Positions 17,532-27,900 of a stretch of DNA of 64,000 nucleotides are shown in pieces. Each line of letters opens with the position of its first letter. Positions within the stretch are counted from its first letter, which is position 1. This DNA comes from Streptococcus australis (lineage in GTDB: Bacteria; Bacillota; Bacilli; Lactobacillales; Streptococcaceae): assembly GCF_003943615.1 (NCBI RefSeq), contig NZ_RJPZ01000002.1:286487-350486 (forward strand). Direction: 5' to 3'. The notes beneath the pieces were generated by a model, which saw only the letters and a list, made by a program, of their open reading frames with translations, was not told the DNA's origin and ran no database searches. The translations under genes were made by a program, and so were the position numbers.

Positions 17532-18420
17532 AAAATCTTATACTTATGCTGCTTGTTTTGGTATCCTGCTAACGAGCTCCTTCAGCTATTCTATGCTTAA
17601 GACCTTCGTCTTATCGGATGCCATCCAAACAGTCAAAGCTACGACTACTGATACTAAAGCCGCTGCACAAGCTGCAGCTTCTGCAACAACGACCGATACC
17701 AGTTACTCCGATGACAATATCCAGGTAAACTTGACAGAAAAAACAGTTGCAAACACCCAGGTTTACATTGCAGATATTACGGTTAGCTCTTCAGACTATC
17801 TCAAGACGGCTCTAGCCCAAAATACCTATGGAACAAACGTGACCGCCAAAACATCTGTCACTGCAGCTGAGAATAATGCTATTCTAGCCGTCAATGGAGA
17901 CTACTACGGAGCTAACAGCACCGGCTATGTCATCCGAAATGGAGTGGTTTATCGCGATACGGTTCGGGAAGACTCTAGCAATGGCGACCTAGCCATTTAT
18001 AAGGATGGTTCCTTCAAAATTATCTACGAAGATGAAATCTCAGCTGAGCAATTGGTCAAAGATGGGGTCGTCAATCTCCTTGCCTTCGGACCTTCCTTGG
18101 TTGAAGATGGAGAAATTACCGTCGATACTAACTCAGAGGTGGGACAATCCATGTCTTCTAATCCACGAACAGCCATCGGGATTATCGATGAAAACCACTA
18201 CATCATTGTCGTCTCAGATGGACGGACTTCAGAGAGTGAAGGGCTTTCTCTCTACCAATTAGCTGAAGTAATGAAATCTTATGGCGTCAAAACAGCCTAC
18301 AACCTAGATGGTGGTGGATCTTCTACCCTTTACTTCAATGGCCAAGTTATGAACAAACCAACAACAAATGGTACTATCTCAGAAAGGGCGGTGAGTGACA
18401 TTGTCTACATCGGTTACTAA
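17518..18420 (+). CDS. Exported phosphodiester glycosidase (NAGPA domain)
   Basis: A 300-residue protein with an N-terminal signal anchor (hydrophobic about 8-35), a low-complexity Thr/Ala linker (about 40-60) and a phosphodiester glycosidase (NAGPA/DUF2233) domain from about 70. The family marks are LAVNGDYYG, RTAIGIIDENHYIIVVSDGR and, near the end, YNLDGGGSSTLYFNG. Enzymes of this family cleave GlcNAc-1-phosphodiesters, and bacterial copies are often annotated in exopolysaccharide biosynthesis. The domain should lie outside the membrane. It overlaps both neighbours, so the three products are made together. Confidence 0.85.
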   Translation: MKFFKKSYTYAACFGILLTSSFSYSMLKTFVLSDAIQTVKATTTDTKAAAQAAASATTTDTSYSDDNIQVNLTEKTVANTQVYIADITVSSSDYLKTALAQNTYGTNVTAKTSVTAAENNAILAVNGDYYGANSTGYVIRNGVVYRDTVREDSSNGDLAIYKDGSFKIIYEDEISAEQLVKDGVVNLLAFGPSLVEDGEITVDTNSEVGQSMSSNPRTAIGIIDENHYIIVVSDGRTSESEGLSLYQLAEVMKSYGVKTAYNLDGGGSSTLYFNGQVMNKPTTNGTISERAVSDIVYIGY

Positions 18421-18817
18421 TCCTATTAAACAACGAGTGAAAAAGACCATCCTCTGCTACACTCTGATCTCAGCCTTCTTCTTTGTCGGAAGTCGCATCT
18501 ACGAATACTTTAGTTTTGGTGAGACCTCTGCCTTCATGCACTATCTCTTCTTGATTCCTTTGATCGGTGGTCCCCTACTAGTGGCTATCCAGTTAGTGAT
18601 TAAAGGTCTTTCTCGAATCACTCTCAACCTTTGGAACTCAGCGGTTGCTACGGCAACTACGGGGGCCCTCTACCGAGGCATTGTCAATCTATCGGGTCGT
18701 TCGACAACTCTGGACCAACCCTACTATTATGTCGCAGGCATCTTCCTAATTCTCGCCCTCGTCAGCCTCTTCTTTGTCCGCAGTGTCTGGGTGGAAGAAA
18801 CAAAATTGACTACTTAA
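18395..18817 (+). CDS. Small four-helix membrane protein of the glycan operon
   Basis: A 140-residue protein I cannot assign to a family. Hydrophobic stretches at about 18-38, 46-66, 75-95 and 108-128 suggest four membrane helices with a basic N-terminus (KQRVKK). The best start is a GTG at 18395, inside the end of the glycosidase gene (26-base overlap), with AAAGG seven bases upstream. The tight overlap argues that it works with the GT2-GtrA protein and the glycosidase, perhaps in export or membrane assembly of the glycan. Confidence 0.75.
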   Translation: MTLSTSVTNPIKQRVKKTILCYTLISAFFFVGSRIYEYFSFGETSAFMHYLFLIPLIGGPLLVAIQLVIKGLSRITLNLWNSAVATATTGALYRGIVNLSGRSTTLDQPYYYVAGIFLILALVSLFFVRSVWVEETKLTT

Positions 18818-18821
18818 AATT

Positions 18822-18858
18822 AAAAGCTCTTATTCATAATAATTGGATAAGAGCTTTT
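18822..18858 (+). terminator. Terminator of the glycan operon
   Basis: A perfect 12-bp stem AAAAGCTCTTAT/ATAAGAGCTTTT with a 13-base loop, five bases past the stop codon of the membrane-protein gene. Confidence 0.8.
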
Positions 18859-18882
18859 GGATCTTTTACAATACTATCTATA

Positions 18883-18916
18883 AAAAAAGAAATCAGAATA
18901 ATTTCTGATTTCTTTT
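18883..18916 (-). terminator. Terminator after xfp
   Basis: AAAGAAATCAGAAA/TTTCTGATTTCTTT stem with A and T runs; it sits just past the xfp stop on the minus strand and is symmetric enough to act both ways. Confidence 0.85.
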
Positions 18917-18925
18917 GAAATAAAC

Positions 18926-21310
18926 TTATTTATTTACATTTTCCCATTTCCAGTTGTGTACTTCTGGGATATCATCACCGTGTTCACGAATGTAGGCATT
19001 ATGGAAGGCAATTGTCTCATCCATTTGCGCTGCAAATTCACTTGCTGCTTCTCCAAGAGCTGCATTGGCTGCATCTTGTGCCAAGTGGAAACGATCCAAT
19101 TCAGACATGACACGCATGTCGAATGGTGTTGTGATGTCTCCGTTTTCACGGTATCCATGCACACGCAAGTTGTGGTTGTGACGGTTGAAGAAGATGTCAC
19201 GGATCATGCCTTCGTAACCGTGGAAGGCAAAGATGACTGGTTTATCAGTTGTGAAGACTTTGTCGAACTCTTCATCTGAAAGTCCACGCGCATCCACTGA
19301 AGGGTGACGCAATTTCAAGATATCTACAACGTTGACAAAGCGGATCTTCAATTCTGGGAATGCCTTGTGCAAGATTGTGATGGCTGCAAGAGCTTCTAAG
19401 TTCGGCTCTGTACCTGCAGCTGCAATGACAAGATCTGGCTCTTCATCTGCTGAAACAGTTGAAGCCCAATCGATCACTTTGTAGCCTTCACGTACCAATT
19501 CTTCAGCTTCAGCTGCTGAGTAGAATTGAGGACGTGGGTGTTTAGAAGTAACGACCAAATTGATCACATCTTCTGCCTTGAAGGCTTGGTCCATCACTGC
19601 AAGCAAGCTATTGGTATCCGCTGGCAAGTATTCACGGATGTATTCTGGAGTTTTCTCAGCCAAGTGAGTCAAGATACCTGGATCTTGGTGAGTGTATCCA
19701 TTGTGGTCTTGTTGGAAGACAGTTGAAGTCGCAATCAAGTTCAAGGCTGGGTAGTTTTTACGCCATGTCGTGTGAGTCTTAGATTTACGCAACCATTTGA
19801 AGTGTTGAGTAATCATTGAGTCCACAACACGAAGGAATGATTCGTAAGAAGCGAAGAATCCATGACGACCTGTCAAGACATATCCTTCAAGCATTCCTTC
19901 TGCTTGGTGCTCTGACAATTGAGAGTCAATCACACGTCCAGCAGGGCTCAAAGCTTCATCATAGTCAGGTTTCATACGTCCTAACCATTGACGGCTTGTA
20001 CGTGTAAAGACTTCTTGAAGACGGTTTGATTTGGTTTCATCTGGTCCAAAGATACGGAAGTTATCTGGGTTCGCATCCACAAGATCTGCTGCATACTTAC
20101 CAAATTCGATCATATCTTGTGCCATGATCGCACCTGGTGTTTCAATCTTGAAGGCATGTTTCTTCCAATCAGCAGTGTTCATTGGCTTGATCACACCTGC
20201 GTTTGTGATTGGGTTCATGGCCATACGACGGTCACCTTTTGGTGCGATTTCAGCAATCTCAGGAAGTAATTTACCAGTTTCGTCAAACAACTCAGCTGGA
20301 CGGTATGATTCCAACCATGAAAGAAGGGCATCTACATGCTCCATGTGGTGAGCATCTACTGGGATTGGAACTTGGTGGGCACGGAATCCACCTTCGATTG
20401 GTGTTCCTTCCCAAGCTTTTGGTCCAGTCCAGCCTTTAGGAATACGAGCAATCAAGACAGGATATACTGGTTGAGTAGCTTCTTCTGCAGATCCTTTGCG
20501 CGCTTCTGCTTGAACTTTCTTGATTTCTTCAATTGCTTCATCCAATTTTTCTGCAAACAGAGCATGAGCTGCTGCATGGTCGTCAGAAATAGCTGTTACG
20601 TCAGCAAAGATTGGTTTCCAACCAAGACCTTCAAAGAAGAGGGCCAATTCTTCGTCTGTTTTACGTTCGAAGATTGTTGGGTTGTGGATCTTCCCACCGT
20701 TGAGGTAGAAGATTGGAAGAACAGCACCATCGTTGACTGGGTTCAAGAAGGTATTGGCTAACCATCCAGCCATCAATGGACCAGTTTCCCCTTCACCATC
20801 ACCGATAACAGTTGCAGCAATCACATCTGGATTATCCAAAACAGCTCCAGCTGCGTGTGACAAGGCATAACCAAGTTCTCCACCTTCGTGGATAGATCCT
20901 GGAGTTTCAGGCGCCGCGTGAGATGCAATCCCTCCTGGGAATGAGAAGATTTTACATAGGTGTTTGAAACCTTCTTCATTTTGTGGGATATTTGGATTCA
21001 ATTCGGTGTAAGAACCATCTAAGTAAGAGTTGGACACCATAACTTGTCCACCATGACCTGGTCCTTCAATGTAGAACATATCCAAGTCATACTTGTTGAT
21101 TGCACGGTTCAAGTGTGCGTAGATAAAGTTTTGTCCTGGAACAGTTCCCCAGTGTCCGATTGGGTGAGCTTTCAAGTCATTCTCTACTACTTCACGTTTC
21201 AAAAGTGGGTTGTCTTTCAAGTACATTTGAGCAGCTGAAATGTAGTTCGCTGCACGCCACCAAGCATCCACTTTATCCAAGTAAGCTTTGCTGTTAAAAT
21301 CAACAGTCAT
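18926..21310 (-). CDS. xfp: Xylulose-5-phosphate/fructose-6-phosphate phosphoketolase
   Basis: A 794-residue thiamine-diphosphate enzyme that cleaves xylulose-5-P (and often fructose-6-P) with phosphate to acetyl-phosphate plus glyceraldehyde-3-P or erythrose-4-P. The N-terminal block [19 protein letters not shown], the [10 protein letters not shown] cofactor motif and the C-terminal HPRPQFYS region are characteristic. Length matches streptococcal copies. The ATG at 21310 has GAGGAG five bases upstream; an in-frame TTG five codons earlier is rejected. It stands alone between terminators. With spxB (52655) it gives the cell a second route to acetyl-phosphate and ATP. Confidence 0.96.
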   Translation of the reverse strand: MTVDFNSKAYLDKVDAWWRAANYISAAQMYLKDNPLLKREVVENDLKAHPIGHWGTVPGQNFIYAHLNRAINKYDLDMFYIEGPGHGGQVMVSNSYLDGSYTELNPNIPQNEEGFKHLCKIFSFPGGIASHAAPETPGSIHEGGELGYALSHAAGAVLDNPDVIAATVIGDGEGETGPLMAGWLANTFLNPVNDGAVLPIFYLNGGKIHNPTIFERKTDEELALFFEGLGWKPIFADVTAISDDHAAAHALFAEKLDEAIEEIKKVQAEARKGSAEEATQPVYPVLIARIPKGWTGPKAWEGTPIEGGFRAHQVPIPVDAHHMEHVDALLSWLESYRPAELFDETGKLLPEIAEIAPKGDRRMAMNPITNAGVIKPMNTADWKKHAFKIETPGAIMAQDMIEFGKYAADLVDANPDNFRIFGPDETKSNRLQEVFTRTSRQWLGRMKPDYDEALSPAGRVIDSQLSEHQAEGMLEGYVLTGRHGFFASYESFLRVVDSMITQHFKWLRKSKTHTTWRKNYPALNLIATSTVFQQDHNGYTHQDPGILTHLAEKTPEYIREYLPADTNSLLAVMDQAFKAEDVINLVVTSKHPRPQFYSAAEAEELVREGYKVIDWASTVSADEEPDLVIAAAGTEPNLEALAAITILHKAFPELKIRFVNVVDILKLRHPSVDARGLSDEEFDKVFTTDKPVIFAFHGYEGMIRDIFFNRHNHNLRVHGYRENGDITTPFDMRVMSELDRFHLAQDAANAALGEAASEFAAQMDETIAFHNAYIREHGDDIPEVHNWKWENVNK

Positions 21311-21643
21311 ATTGTCTCCTCTCAAATTCTAGCTATGATTCTGATGAATTAGAATCCAGTGCAAGTATTTAGGTTATAAACATTCTGTCTCACTAAATAA
21401 AAACAGAACGAGCGCGAACCAAATTTAATTCAATTCTTTTCTATTCTATCAATAATTTATCTATTTGTATATAGAAAAAAATAAAAAAAATATAGTTTTT
21501 TATAAAAAGTTGCAAATTTCTTCTAAAATCAAACCATTTTCCCATCTACTTACAGATAACTTTGGGGGTAAACTGCCTAAAATTCCTTAGGGAATCAGCT
21601 AGTTATAAATCTCCTTGTCATCTAAAATTTTTCATGATATACT
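21311..21643. promoter_or_regulatory. xfp / membrane-protein divergent control region
   Basis: A 360-bp AT-rich gap with no credible gene. For the rightward gene there is a strong promoter, TTGTCA (21615-21620), 17 bases, TATACT (21638-21643), with an upstream TG. For xfp no promoter is certain; TTGCAA near 21510 with TATTTT 17 bases on would leave a leader of nearly 190 nt. That leader would contain a small hairpin (GATTCT...AGAATC, 21336-21356). I see no cre or CodY box. Confidence 0.6.
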
Positions 21644-21670
21644 TCAGATATCAAACTAAAGGAGATCGTT

Positions 21671-22642
21671 ATGTTGAAGGAAAAACGCAATAAAGGATTT
21701 GTTTCAGGTCTAGTACTTGCCCTTTTCTTCCTAGTATTCGCAGGTTTAGTATTTTCATTATGGATGCGTCACCAAAATCCTGCCACTAGCTTTGCGAAGG
21801 CAGAAAAGTCTGGGGACCCTGTAACGATGCTGATCTATGATATTACCCCAGAACCTGTCGGAACTGTGGGCAAAAGACATGTACTCTATATTGTCCAATA
21901 CGATAACCAAAATGATGGTAAATATGCAGGGATCGAAGCAAAAAAAGACGATGCTACTATCAAAGCGATTGTCGATAAAGCTCAAAAAGGAGAACTGCAG
22001 TCTGATCCTTATCAACTAAAAGGAACACAATTAGCTCCTTTGGCAAAGGATAGCAAAAATACATCTCGTAACGGTCGCATTGTTGGCTACAGTGAGTACA
22101 TTCATTCCCTCCTTGACCCTACTTCTATCGTATCACTCAATATGACGACTAGCTATTACTTGAGCCTTACGGAATATAACAAAGACTCCTTATTCCTCTT
22201 ACTAGGTTCAGTTGCTTTAGCTGGCCTTGCCATTACAATGGTTGTAGCTAGCTTCTCCGTTCGGAAACGGACCATTGCTTCCTATCAGGAACTCCACCAA
22301 AACTATCCCGAACTCCAAGGAGATCTTAGCCGTTTGGCTGACGAGGCCAGTTACTACAATCAAGATTTAAAAGTTATCTTATACAAAAATCATTTGATCA
22401 CCTATTTCAGAGGAACACAAACGATCGATTTGCGAGATGTGCAACAACTATACTTACATGTAACTCACGTTCGTCAATCCGGCATAGCCCGCTCTATCTT
22501 CCAATTGTGCTACACCCGCAAGGACAAACCAAAGAAAAAGTACCGTTTAGCAATTAAAAATAAGAAGAACGCAGAAGAGCAACTCTACACTCTCTTTGCA
22601 CAGGTATCTGAGCGATTTCCAGATGTCAAGGTTGGGATTTAA
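21671..22642 (+). CDS. Membrane protein of unknown function
   Basis: A 323-residue protein I do not recognise. It has an N-terminal membrane helix (about 12-31), an exported domain of about 140 residues (starting [18 protein letters not shown]), a second membrane helix (about 174-197), and a cytoplasmic C-terminal domain of about 120 residues. That last part looks like a PH-like or YcxB-like beta-rich domain ([27 protein letters not shown] split across strands, then basic [15 protein letters not shown]). The start has AAAGGAG before the ATG and a strong promoter. It is monocistronic, followed by a terminator. A sensor or regulatory role at the membrane is only a guess. Confidence 0.75.
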   Translation: MLKEKRNKGFVSGLVLALFFLVFAGLVFSLWMRHQNPATSFAKAEKSGDPVTMLIYDITPEPVGTVGKRHVLYIVQYDNQNDGKYAGIEAKKDDATIKAIVDKAQKGELQSDPYQLKGTQLAPLAKDSKNTSRNGRIVGYSEYIHSLLDPTSIVSLNMTTSYYLSLTEYNKDSLFLLLGSVALAGLAITMVVASFSVRKRTIASYQELHQNYPELQGDLSRLADEASYYNQDLKVILYKNHLITYFRGTQTIDLRDVQQLYLHVTHVRQSGIARSIFQLCYTRKDKPKKKYRLAIKNKKNAEEQLYTLFAQVSERFPDVKVGI

Positions 22643-22682
22643 AACTTCCCATCCCCCCTTTTGAATTACTTTTCTAAGCACT

Positions 22683-22721
22683 AAAATCCCCTCATCAACT
22701 CATTCTGATGAGGAGATTTTT
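22683..22721. terminator. Terminator between membrane-protein gene and hutI
   Basis: AAATCCCCTCATCA/TGATGAGGAGATTT stem followed by T-rich sequence on the plus strand and an A/T run on the other; it can serve the convergent genes on both sides. Confidence 0.8.
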
Positions 22722-22745
22722 CTTTTTAGGCCGCATTTAAGAGGA

Positions 22746-23993
22746 TTAAATCACTTTCTTACCATTCTTATAGACATCTGTCACCAGATTCGTCGCAAAG
22801 AAATAGAAGAGATAATCTAGATTTGGTGCGTCGTAAATCGTGATATCAGCCTGTTTTCCGACATCGAAAGAGCCAATCGTTTTGGCACGATCTACTGAAT
22901 AAGCCGCATTAATGGTCACGGCATTGAGAATTTCCACTGGAGTCAAGCGCATCATGAAGCAACCTAGATGCATAGCAAACTGAAGATTGGCTGTCGGACA
23001 AGAGCCTGGATTGCTGTCAGTCGTTAGCGTAATGGCCATACCAGCGTCCAACATCTTACGAGCCGGTGCATAGGTATCTTCCATCAGACTGAAGGTTGTT
23101 GCCGGCAAAAGATTTCCGATGACTTTAGCGGCTGCTAGTTTCTGAATGCCTTCATCGGTAATGACCATCAAGTGTTCTGCACTGGTGGATTCCAATTCAG
23201 CTGCTACATCTACGCCACCGATGGACTCAATTTCATCTGCATGAATCCGTAACTTGAAGCCCATTTCCTTGGCTTTCGACAGAAGATAGCGAGATTCATC
23301 CGCTGTAAAGACACCTTTTTCACAGAAGATGTCACAGAATTCAGCTAGATTGCCTTCTTTCACCTTCGGAAGCATTTGCTCAACGATGAGATCTAAATAC
23401 TCTTGAGAACGGCCCTTATACTCTGTCGGGATCGCATGAGCTGCCATAAAGGTCGAAACCAGATCAATTTCATGGTCACGGTCCAAGGCTGCAACCACAT
23501 CTAATTGGCGTTTTTCCGTTTCCCAATCCAAACCATAGCCACTCTTAGCTTCAACGGTGGTCACTCCATGACGCAACATATAGTCCAACAATCGTTTGGA
23601 CTTGTTATAAAGATTGTCAAAAGATGCTTCACGAGTTGCCCGAACAGTGCTCAGAATTCCACCGCCTTGAGCGAGGATGTCTAAGTAGGAAACACCCGCT
23701 AGCTTTTTCGCAAATTCATGCTCACGACTACCTCCGTAGACCAGGTGGGTATGGCAGTCGATCAAACCAGGAGTCGCAACTTTCCCTTCACAAGATTTTA
23801 CTTCCGTATGGTCATCGATCAGTTCTGGATCGGGTTGACCTGTCCCAACTGCGAGGATTTTTCCATCCTTAATAGCAATATAAGCATCGGAAAGGATTTG
23901 CGCTTCTGCCATCTCTTTTCCATAGAGAGGATGGCCTAAATCATTTGGACAAAACAACTGGTTAAAGTGGGTTAAGATTACATCAGCAGACAT
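22746..23993 (-). CDS. hutI: Imidazolonepropionase
   Basis: A 415-residue amidohydrolase that opens imidazolone-propionate to formiminoglutamate, the third step of histidine breakdown. Metal and substrate motifs are [15 protein letters not shown] near the N-terminus, AHAIP, RIHADE and [10 protein letters not shown]. The ATG at 23993 ([14 protein letters not shown]) is taken as the start, with AAAGGA about ten bases upstream. It is transcribed divergently from hutU and has its own promoter. Confidence 0.95.
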   Translation of the reverse strand: MSADVILTHFNQLFCPNDLGHPLYGKEMAEAQILSDAYIAIKDGKILAVGTGQPDPELIDDHTEVKSCEGKVATPGLIDCHTHLVYGGSREHEFAKKLAGVSYLDILAQGGGILSTVRATREASFDNLYNKSKRLLDYMLRHGVTTVEAKSGYGLDWETEKRQLDVVAALDRDHEIDLVSTFMAAHAIPTEYKGRSQEYLDLIVEQMLPKVKEGNLAEFCDIFCEKGVFTADESRYLLSKAKEMGFKLRIHADEIESIGGVDVAAELESTSAEHLMVITDEGIQKLAAAKVIGNLLPATTFSLMEDTYAPARKMLDAGMAITLTTDSNPGSCPTANLQFAMHLGCFMMRLTPVEILNAVTINAAYSVDRAKTIGSFDVGKQADITIYDAPNLDYLFYFFATNLVTDVYKNGKKVI

Positions 23994-24027
23994 ATGAAAA
24001 CATTCCTTTCTATTTCCATTGTTATTC

Positions 24028-24056
24028 ATTTTACAATTCTAAAGAAAAAGCGTCAA
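24028..24056 (-). promoter_or_regulatory. hutI promoter
   Basis: On the minus strand TTGACG (24051-24056), a 17-base spacer and TAAAAT (24028-24033). The rightward hutU promoter lies in the same gap; candidates are TACAAT (24143-24148) and TATAAA (24157-24162), neither with an ideally spaced -35, which suits a promoter that needs an activator. Confidence 0.6.
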
Positions 24057-24193
24057 AAAAAAGTCAAAAAGTTTCTCCCTCATTTTTTTTTGCTTTATTA
24101 AAAATTAAATTTATTTTTGACTCTTTATTGACGTTTCTTGGATACAATAAAGAAAATATAAATTCATAGTCTACACATAAGGAGGTTCCTACT

Positions 24194-26224
24194 ATGTCAT
24201 TTATAGACGATAAAGAAATTGCAGCTGCTATGTCTGTCAAACTTGACTTTGATGTCCTACCTGAAAAGGCAACTTTTCAAGAAGGCATCCGTCGTGCACC
24301 TGATAGAGGCTTCCGCTTAACGCAAGCTCAGACTGAGATTGCTCTTAAGAACGCTCTGCGTTACATCCCTAAAAAATTCCACCAAGAATTGATCCCAGAA
24401 TTTCTGGAAGAACTAAAAACTCGCGGTCGGATTTATGGCTATCGCTTCCGTCCAAAAGATCGGATCTATGGAAAACCAATTGATGAGTACAAAGGAAAAT
24501 GCACTGCTGCTAAGGCTATGCAGGTCATGATTGACAACAACTTGAGCTTTGAAATTGCCCTTTATCCATATGAATTGGTCACTTACGGAGAAACAGGTTC
24601 TGTCTGTGCTAACTGGATGCAATACAACTTGATCAAGAAATACTTAGAAGTGATGACAGAAGACCAAACCTTGGTGGTTGAATCTGGTCACCCTCTCGGC
24701 CTCTTCAAGTCTAAACCAGAAGCTCCTCGCGTCATCATTACCAACGGTCTCTTGATCGGTGAGTATGACAATATGCGCGACTGGGAAATCGCTGAAGAGA
24801 TGGGCGTTACCAACTACGGTCAAATGACGGCTGGTGGTTGGATGTACATTGGTCCTCAAGGAATCGTCCATGGTACCTTCAACACCCTTCTCAACGCTGG
24901 ACGTCTTAAACTCGGTGTGCCTGATGATGGCGACTTAACTGGTAAACTCTTCATCTCGTCTGGTCTTGGTGGGATGAGTGGAGCTCAAGGGAAAGCAGCT
25001 GAAATTGCAAAAGCTGTTGCCATCGTTGCAGAAGTAGACCGCTCTCGGATCGAAACCCGTCACTCTCAAGGCTGGATTAGCCAAGTGACCGACAGTGCCG
25101 AAGAAGCTGTGAAATTGGCTCAAGCAGCACTGGAAGCTGGTGAATCAACTTCTATTGCCTACCATGGTAATATCGTAGACTTACTCGAATATGTCAACGA
25201 ACACCAAGTCCATGTTCACCTCTTGTCTGACCAAACCTCTTGCCACAACGTCTATGATGGTGGCTATTGCCCAGTTGGGATCAGCTTTGAAGAACGGACA
25301 CGTTTGTTGGCAGAAGACAAAGAAACCTTCCATCGCTTGGTCGATGAAACCTTGGCTCGTCACTTTGCAGTGATTAAAGCTTTGACGGCTAAAGGTACCT
25401 ACTTCTTCGACTACGGTAATGCCTTTATGAAATCTGTTTACGACTCTGGCATCAAGGAAATTTCTAAGAATGGTCTCGATGACAAGGACGGCTTCATTTG
25501 GCCATCTTATGTAGAAGATATCATGGGACCTATGCTCTTTGACTATGGTTATGGTCCATTCCGTTGGGTCTGCCTAAGCGGTAAACACGAAGACTTGATT
25601 GCAACTGACCACGCTGCTATGGAAGCGATCGATCCAACTCGTCGCTACCAAGACCGCGATAACTACAACTGGATTCGCGATGCTGAAAAGAACCAATTAG
25701 TCGTTGGTACACAGGCTCGTATCCTCTATCAAGATTGTATGGGACGTGTCAATATCGCTTTGAAATTTAATGAACTCATTCGCCAAGGCAAGATTGGACC
25801 GGTCATGATTGGACGTGACCACCATGACGTATCTGGTACAGATGCTCCATTCCGTGAAACCTCCAATATCAAAGATGGTTCAAACGTTACTTGCGATATG
25901 GCGGTTCAATGTTACGCCGGTAACGCCGCTCGTGGTATGAGTCTCGTGGCTCTCCACAATGGTGGTGGTACTGGTATCGGTAAGGCCATCAACGGAGGAT
26001 TTGGTCTCGTTCTAGACGGTAGCCACCGGATCGACGAAATCATCAAATCTGCGATTGCATGGGATACCATGGGTGGGGTTGCTCGTCGGAACTGGGCAAG
26101 AAATAACCATGCGATTGAAACAGCCATCGAATACAACCGTCTCCATGCAGGAACAGACCACATCACCATTCCGTATCTGGCAGATGAAGATTTGGTCAAA
26201 GATGCGGTTCAAAAATTGTTTTAA
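24194..26224 (+). CDS. hutU: Urocanate hydratase
   Basis: A 676-residue NAD+-dependent urocanase that converts urocanate to imidazolone-propionate. Its length fits the long type seen in Firmicutes and mammals rather than the 550-residue type of Gram-negatives. Recognisable blocks include GLGGMSGAQGKAAEIA (dinucleotide-binding), the cysteine-containing HLLSDQTSCHNVYDGGYCP, and GGGTGIGKAINGGFG. AAGGAGG lies eight bases before the ATG. First gene of the rightward hut operon. Confidence 0.95.
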   Translation: MSFIDDKEIAAAMSVKLDFDVLPEKATFQEGIRRAPDRGFRLTQAQTEIALKNALRYIPKKFHQELIPEFLEELKTRGRIYGYRFRPKDRIYGKPIDEYKGKCTAAKAMQVMIDNNLSFEIALYPYELVTYGETGSVCANWMQYNLIKKYLEVMTEDQTLVVESGHPLGLFKSKPEAPRVIITNGLLIGEYDNMRDWEIAEEMGVTNYGQMTAGGWMYIGPQGIVHGTFNTLLNAGRLKLGVPDDGDLTGKLFISSGLGGMSGAQGKAAEIAKAVAIVAEVDRSRIETRHSQGWISQVTDSAEEAVKLAQAALEAGESTSIAYHGNIVDLLEYVNEHQVHVHLLSDQTSCHNVYDGGYCPVGISFEERTRLLAEDKETFHRLVDETLARHFAVIKALTAKGTYFFDYGNAFMKSVYDSGIKEISKNGLDDKDGFIWPSYVEDIMGPMLFDYGYGPFRWVCLSGKHEDLIATDHAAMEAIDPTRRYQDRDNYNWIRDAEKNQLVVGTQARILYQDCMGRVNIALKFNELIRQGKIGPVMIGRDHHDVSGTDAPFRETSNIKDGSNVTCDMAVQCYAGNAARGMSLVALHNGGGTGIGKAINGGFGLVLDGSHRIDEIIKSAIAWDTMGGVARRNWARNNHAIETAIEYNRLHAGTDHITIPYLADEDLVKDAVQKLF

Positions 26225-26306
26225 CATCAAAAAATAAAAATTGAGAAAGGGGAGGAAATACAAAGACTCCTCCTCCCCAACTTCTCCTATAAAAAGAGGT
26301 AATCAT

Positions 26307-27206
26307 ATGGCAAAAATTGTTGAGTGTATTCCAAACTTCTCTGAAGGACGCAATCAGGCTGTAATCGACGGATTAGTCGCTACTGCAAAAAGCATTCCAG
26401 GTGTTACATTATTAGACTACTCGTCTGATGCTAGCCACAACCGCAGCGTCTTTACACTCGTTGGGGATGAAGAAACCATTCAAGAAGCGGCTTTCCAATT
26501 GGTAAAATACGCATCTGAAAACATTGATATGACCAAGCACGAAGGCGAACACCCTCGGATGGGAGCAACAGACGTTTGTCCATTCGTTCCAGTCAAAGAT
26601 ATCACAACAGATGAATGTGTCGAAATCGCTAATAAAGTGGCGGAACGCATCAATCGTGAATTGGGTATTCCAATCTTCCTCTATGAAGATGCCGCAACTC
26701 GTCCAGAACGCACCAACCTCGCTAAAGTTCGTAAAGGCCAATTCGAAGGAATGCCAGAAAAATTGTTGGAAGAAGATTGGAAGCCTGACTACGGTGAACG
26801 CAAAATCCACCCAACAGCAGGGGTTACGGCTGTCGGTGTCCGTATGCCGCTCGTTGCCTTTAATGTCAACCTTGACACAGATGATCTAGAAATTGCCAAT
26901 AACATTTCTAAAATCATTCGCGGATCAAGCGGTGGATACAAATACTGTAAAGCAATTGGTGTTATGCTAGAAGATCGCAACATCGCTCAGGTCTCAATCA
27001 ACATGGTCAACTTGGAAAAATTCCCATTGTATCGCGTCGTTGAAACCGTTCGTTTCGAAGCACAACGCTACGGGGTTCGAATCATCGGAACAGAACTCAT
27101 TGGACTTGCTCCAGCTAAGGCTTTGATCGACTCTGCTGAATACTACTTGCAATTAGAAGACTTTGACTACAGCAAACAAGTCTTGGAAAATCACTTGTTG
27201 GGTTAG
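26307..27206 (+). CDS. ftcD: Glutamate formimidoyltransferase
   Basis: A 299-residue formiminotransferase that moves the formimino group from formiminoglutamate to tetrahydrofolate and releases glutamate. MAKIVECIPNFSEGRN is the standard N-terminus of the FTCD transferase domain; HEGEHPRMGATDVCPFVP is the substrate/folate site region. It corresponds to the first half of the vertebrate bifunctional enzyme; the second half is the next gene. The ATG at 26307 has AGAGG seven bases upstream, and 82 bases separate it from hutU. Confidence 0.94.
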   Translation: MAKIVECIPNFSEGRNQAVIDGLVATAKSIPGVTLLDYSSDASHNRSVFTLVGDEETIQEAAFQLVKYASENIDMTKHEGEHPRMGATDVCPFVPVKDITTDECVEIANKVAERINRELGIPIFLYEDAATRPERTNLAKVRKGQFEGMPEKLLEEDWKPDYGERKIHPTAGVTAVGVRMPLVAFNVNLDTDDLEIANNISKIIRGSSGGYKYCKAIGVMLEDRNIAQVSINMVNLEKFPLYRVVETVRFEAQRYGVRIIGTELIGLAPAKALIDSAEYYLQLEDFDYSKQVLENHLLG

Positions 27207-27218
27207 AAAGGGAGTTCT

Positions 27219-27848
27219 ATGAAACTAGTTGACTTAAGTATTACAGAGTTTGCCAAGGTTCTTGGTTCAGATGCCCCAGCTCCAGGTGGTGGTTCTGCTG
27301 CTGCCCTATCTGCTGCAAATGGGATTTCCCTTACAAAAATGGTCTGCGAACTGACCATTGGTAAGAAAAAATACGCTGAATTTGAAGACCACATCAAAGG
27401 GGTTCACGAAAAAAGTGCCCACCTCCAAGATCAATTACTAGAAGCTATTGACAAGGATACAGAAGCTTTCAACGTCGTATCAGCTGTCTTTGATCTTCCA
27501 AAAGAAACCGAAGAAGAGAAAGCTGCTCGTCGCGAAGCCATGCAAAAAGCTTTGAAACATGCGACTGTTTCTCCTTTCTCTATGATGGAACTCATCGTTG
27601 AGGCTCTTGAAACCACCAAAGAAGCTGTTGGTAAGTCCAATACCAATGCAGCGAGCGACTTAGGAGTGGCTGCTCTCAATCTCAAGGCCGGCCTTCAAGG
27701 TGCTTGGCTCAATGTCCTCATCAACATTTCAGGAATCAAGGACCAAGACTTCGTCCAAGAATACCACGGCAAGGGACTCGAACTTCTCCAAACAGGCTCT
27801 GACCTTGCAGATAGCATTTACCAAAGCATTTTAGAAAGCCTATCTTGA
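27219..27848 (+). CDS. fchA: Formimidoyltetrahydrofolate cyclodeaminase
   Basis: A 209-residue, mainly helical FTCD_C-type protein that closes 5-formimino-THF to 5,10-methenyl-THF with loss of ammonia. The signature [22 protein letters not shown] (split: [12 protein letters not shown]) near the N-terminus and [15 protein letters not shown] near residue 145 are typical. It begins 12 bases after ftcD with AAAGGGAG before the ATG, so the two halves of the pathway are co-expressed. Confidence 0.93.
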   Translation: MKLVDLSITEFAKVLGSDAPAPGGGSAAALSAANGISLTKMVCELTIGKKKYAEFEDHIKGVHEKSAHLQDQLLEAIDKDTEAFNVVSAVFDLPKETEEEKAARREAMQKALKHATVSPFSMMELIVEALETTKEAVGKSNTNAASDLGVAALNLKAGLQGAWLNVLINISGIKDQDFVQEYHGKGLELLQTGSDLADSIYQSILESLS

Positions 27849-27900
27849 GCCTACCAATCAACTTTATAACTTTAATACCTACAAAGAAAGAAGGGATTCT

